Below, piece after piece: positions 5,840-6,038 of a stretch of DNA of 6,038 nucleotides. The stretch's first letter is position 1; the number at the start of each line of letters is the position of its first letter. Below the pieces are notes generated by a model, which was given only the letters and a program-made list of their open reading frames with translations, searched no databases and was not told where the DNA came from. The stretch is from Spirochaeta sp. UBA2779 (GTDB taxonomy: Bacteria > Spirochaetota > Spirochaetia > DSM-2461), in contig DEIH01000045.1 in assembly GCA_002352375.1 (NCBI GenBank), positions 1-6,038 of the forward strand, read 5' to 3'. A program made the translations under genes and the position numbers.

Positions 5840-5868
5840 TTGACATTTTTCGGGGCATGACGTATTTT
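5840..5868 (+). promoter_or_regulatory. Strong promoter, probably of an rRNA operon
   Basis: A perfect -35 TTGACA (5840-5845), an optimal 17-nt spacer and a -10 TATTTT (5863-5868) lie 19 bp after the PgsA-like stop codon. A T-rich stretch (5820-5833) upstream could serve as a modest UP element. Transcription would start around 5874-5876, at a G/C-rich GAGCGC discriminator-like segment as seen at growth-controlled stable-RNA promoters. No protein start or ribosome site follows within the window. Confidence 0.7.
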
Positions 5869-5874
5869 CTTTGA

Positions 5875-5892
5875 GCGCTTCGAAAGGGGTGC
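5875..5892 (+). other. GAAA-capped hairpin at the start of the leader RNA
   Basis: GCGCTTC (5875-5881) pairs with GGGGTGC (5886-5892), four Watson-Crick and three G-U pairs, closed by the GNRA tetraloop GAAA (5882-5885). It sits right at the predicted 5' end of the transcript. It may protect the leader or serve as a processing or protein site. Confidence 0.5.
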
Positions 5893-5930
5893 AACCGTCA
5901 GTCGGTTCCTGGCCAACCGTCTATAAGGTT
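5893..5930 (+). repeat. Alternating AACCG/CGGTT segments able to form exclusive hairpins
   Basis: AACCG (5893-5897), CGGTT (5903-5907), AACCG (5915-5919) and GGTT (5927-5930) alternate in the leader. Segment 2 can pair with 1 (5-nt loop) or 3 (7-nt loop), and segment 3 can also pair with 4 (8-nt loop). The last option would take the first bases of boxA. The pairings exclude one another in part. Confidence 0.55.
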
Positions 5931-5938
5931 CTTTAACA
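5927..5938 (+). promoter_or_regulatory. boxA antitermination element
   Basis: GGTTCTTTAACA contains TCTTTAACA, identical to the last nine bases of the Escherichia coli rrn boxA TGCTCTTTAACA. boxA RNA binds NusB-NusE (S10) to assemble the antitermination complex needed for transcribing untranslated rRNA operons past Rho. It lies about 52 nt into the predicted transcript, a normal leader location. Confidence 0.65.
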
Positions 5939-5943
5939 GTGCA

Positions 5944-5968
5944 ATCAGTCTTGCGAAGCGGGACTGAT
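5944..5968 (+). other. 11-bp hairpin downstream of boxA
   Basis: ATCAGTCTTGC (5944-5954) pairs with GCGGGACTGAT (5958-5968), all positions paired with two G-U pairs, around a GAA triloop. The arms can extend through CA/TG if AT is bulged. No T-run follows, so it is not an intrinsic terminator. It may be a boxB-like element or part of the 16S processing stem. Confidence 0.6.
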
Positions 5969-5992
5969 ATTGGAATAGGGAAGGGAAGAAAG

Positions 5993-6008
5993 AGACACGC
6001 AAGTGTTT
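5993..6008 (+). other. GCAA-capped hairpin before a GU-rich stretch
   Basis: AGACAC (5993-5998) pairs with GTGTTT (6003-6008), with one G-U pair, around the GNRA tetraloop GCAA (5999-6002). The GTGTTTTATC that follows is GU-rich and recalls the boxC-like segments found near rrn boxA sites. This last comparison is loose. Confidence 0.45.
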
Positions 6009-6038
6009 GTGTTTTATCAGGTGAAGATCTGTTAGAGA

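Larger units (their letters stand above)
5874..6038 (+). other. Structured leader RNA, likely 5' of 16S rRNA
   Basis: About 165 nt of non-coding, structure-rich sequence follow the TTGACA/TATTTT promoter. In order it holds: a 7-bp hairpin with GAAA tetraloop (5875-5892, three G-U pairs), alternating AACCG and CGGTT segments (5893-5930), boxA (5927-5938), an 11-bp hairpin with GAA loop (5944-5968), and a 6-bp hairpin with GCAA tetraloop (5993-6008) followed by a GU-rich stretch. The window ends in GTTAGAGA, which would join naturally to the conserved 16S start (AGAGTTTGATC-type). The 16S gene itself is not visible, so the identity rests on boxA, the strong promoter and the lack of coding capacity. 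Confidence 0.6.

Noticed and set aside
5874..6038. Riboswitch or tRNA in the final non-coding stretch
   Set aside because: No tRNA cloverleaf or CCA end, and none of the conserved cores I know (cobalamin, SAM, c-di-GMP, TPP) is present. The boxA core fits an rRNA leader better.

Overview
The window is a chromosomal segment from a bacterium with moderate GC content. I lean towards a free-living spirochaete (Spirochaetales-like), judging by the general look of the M32 carboxypeptidase and PgsA-type proteins. This is an impression, because no diagnostic marker such as the 16S body lies in the window. No mobile element, tRNA or CRISPR array was found.

Layout. Positions 1-56 hold the probable 3' tail of a plus-strand gene, followed by a short gap with an 11-bp direct repeat. 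A minus-strand gene (192-659) encodes a conserved small cytosolic protein resembling the DUF6530 family. It has its own promoter, overlapped by 8-bp tandem repeats. A 256-bp divergent intergenic region (660-915) carries two adjacent palindromes over a plus-strand promoter. From 916 a tightly packed plus-strand cluster begins: ABC-2 type ATPase, six-helix ABC-2 permease, short YtrA-type GntR repressor, and a membrane-anchored DUF2807/GIN beta-helix protein, with ATGA or 11-bp overlaps at each junction. After a 26-bp gap comes an M32 (Taq-type) metallocarboxypeptidase. A separate promoter, with its predicted transcription start almost on the ATG, then drives a PgsA-like CDP-alcohol phosphatidyltransferase (5224-5820).

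The last 200 bp code for no protein. They look like the promoter and structured leader of a ribosomal RNA operon: TTGACA-17-TATTTT, a hairpin capped by GAAA, alternating AACCG/CGGTT segments, a boxA antitermination motif (TCTTTAACA), an 11-bp hairpin and a GCAA-capped hairpin. The window probably stops just before the 16S rRNA 5' end.

How the genes may work together. ATPase, permease and GntR match the self-regulated YtrA-type exporter modules often linked to cell-envelope stress. The GIN-domain protein is translationally coupled to them and is probably the extracytoplasmic partner or product of the same response. The carboxypeptidase may simply be co-transcribed. The most noteworthy items are the four-gene exporter/GIN module with its double-palindrome operator, the possible leaderless pgsA-like transcript, and the rRNA leader with mutually exclusive hairpins next to boxA.
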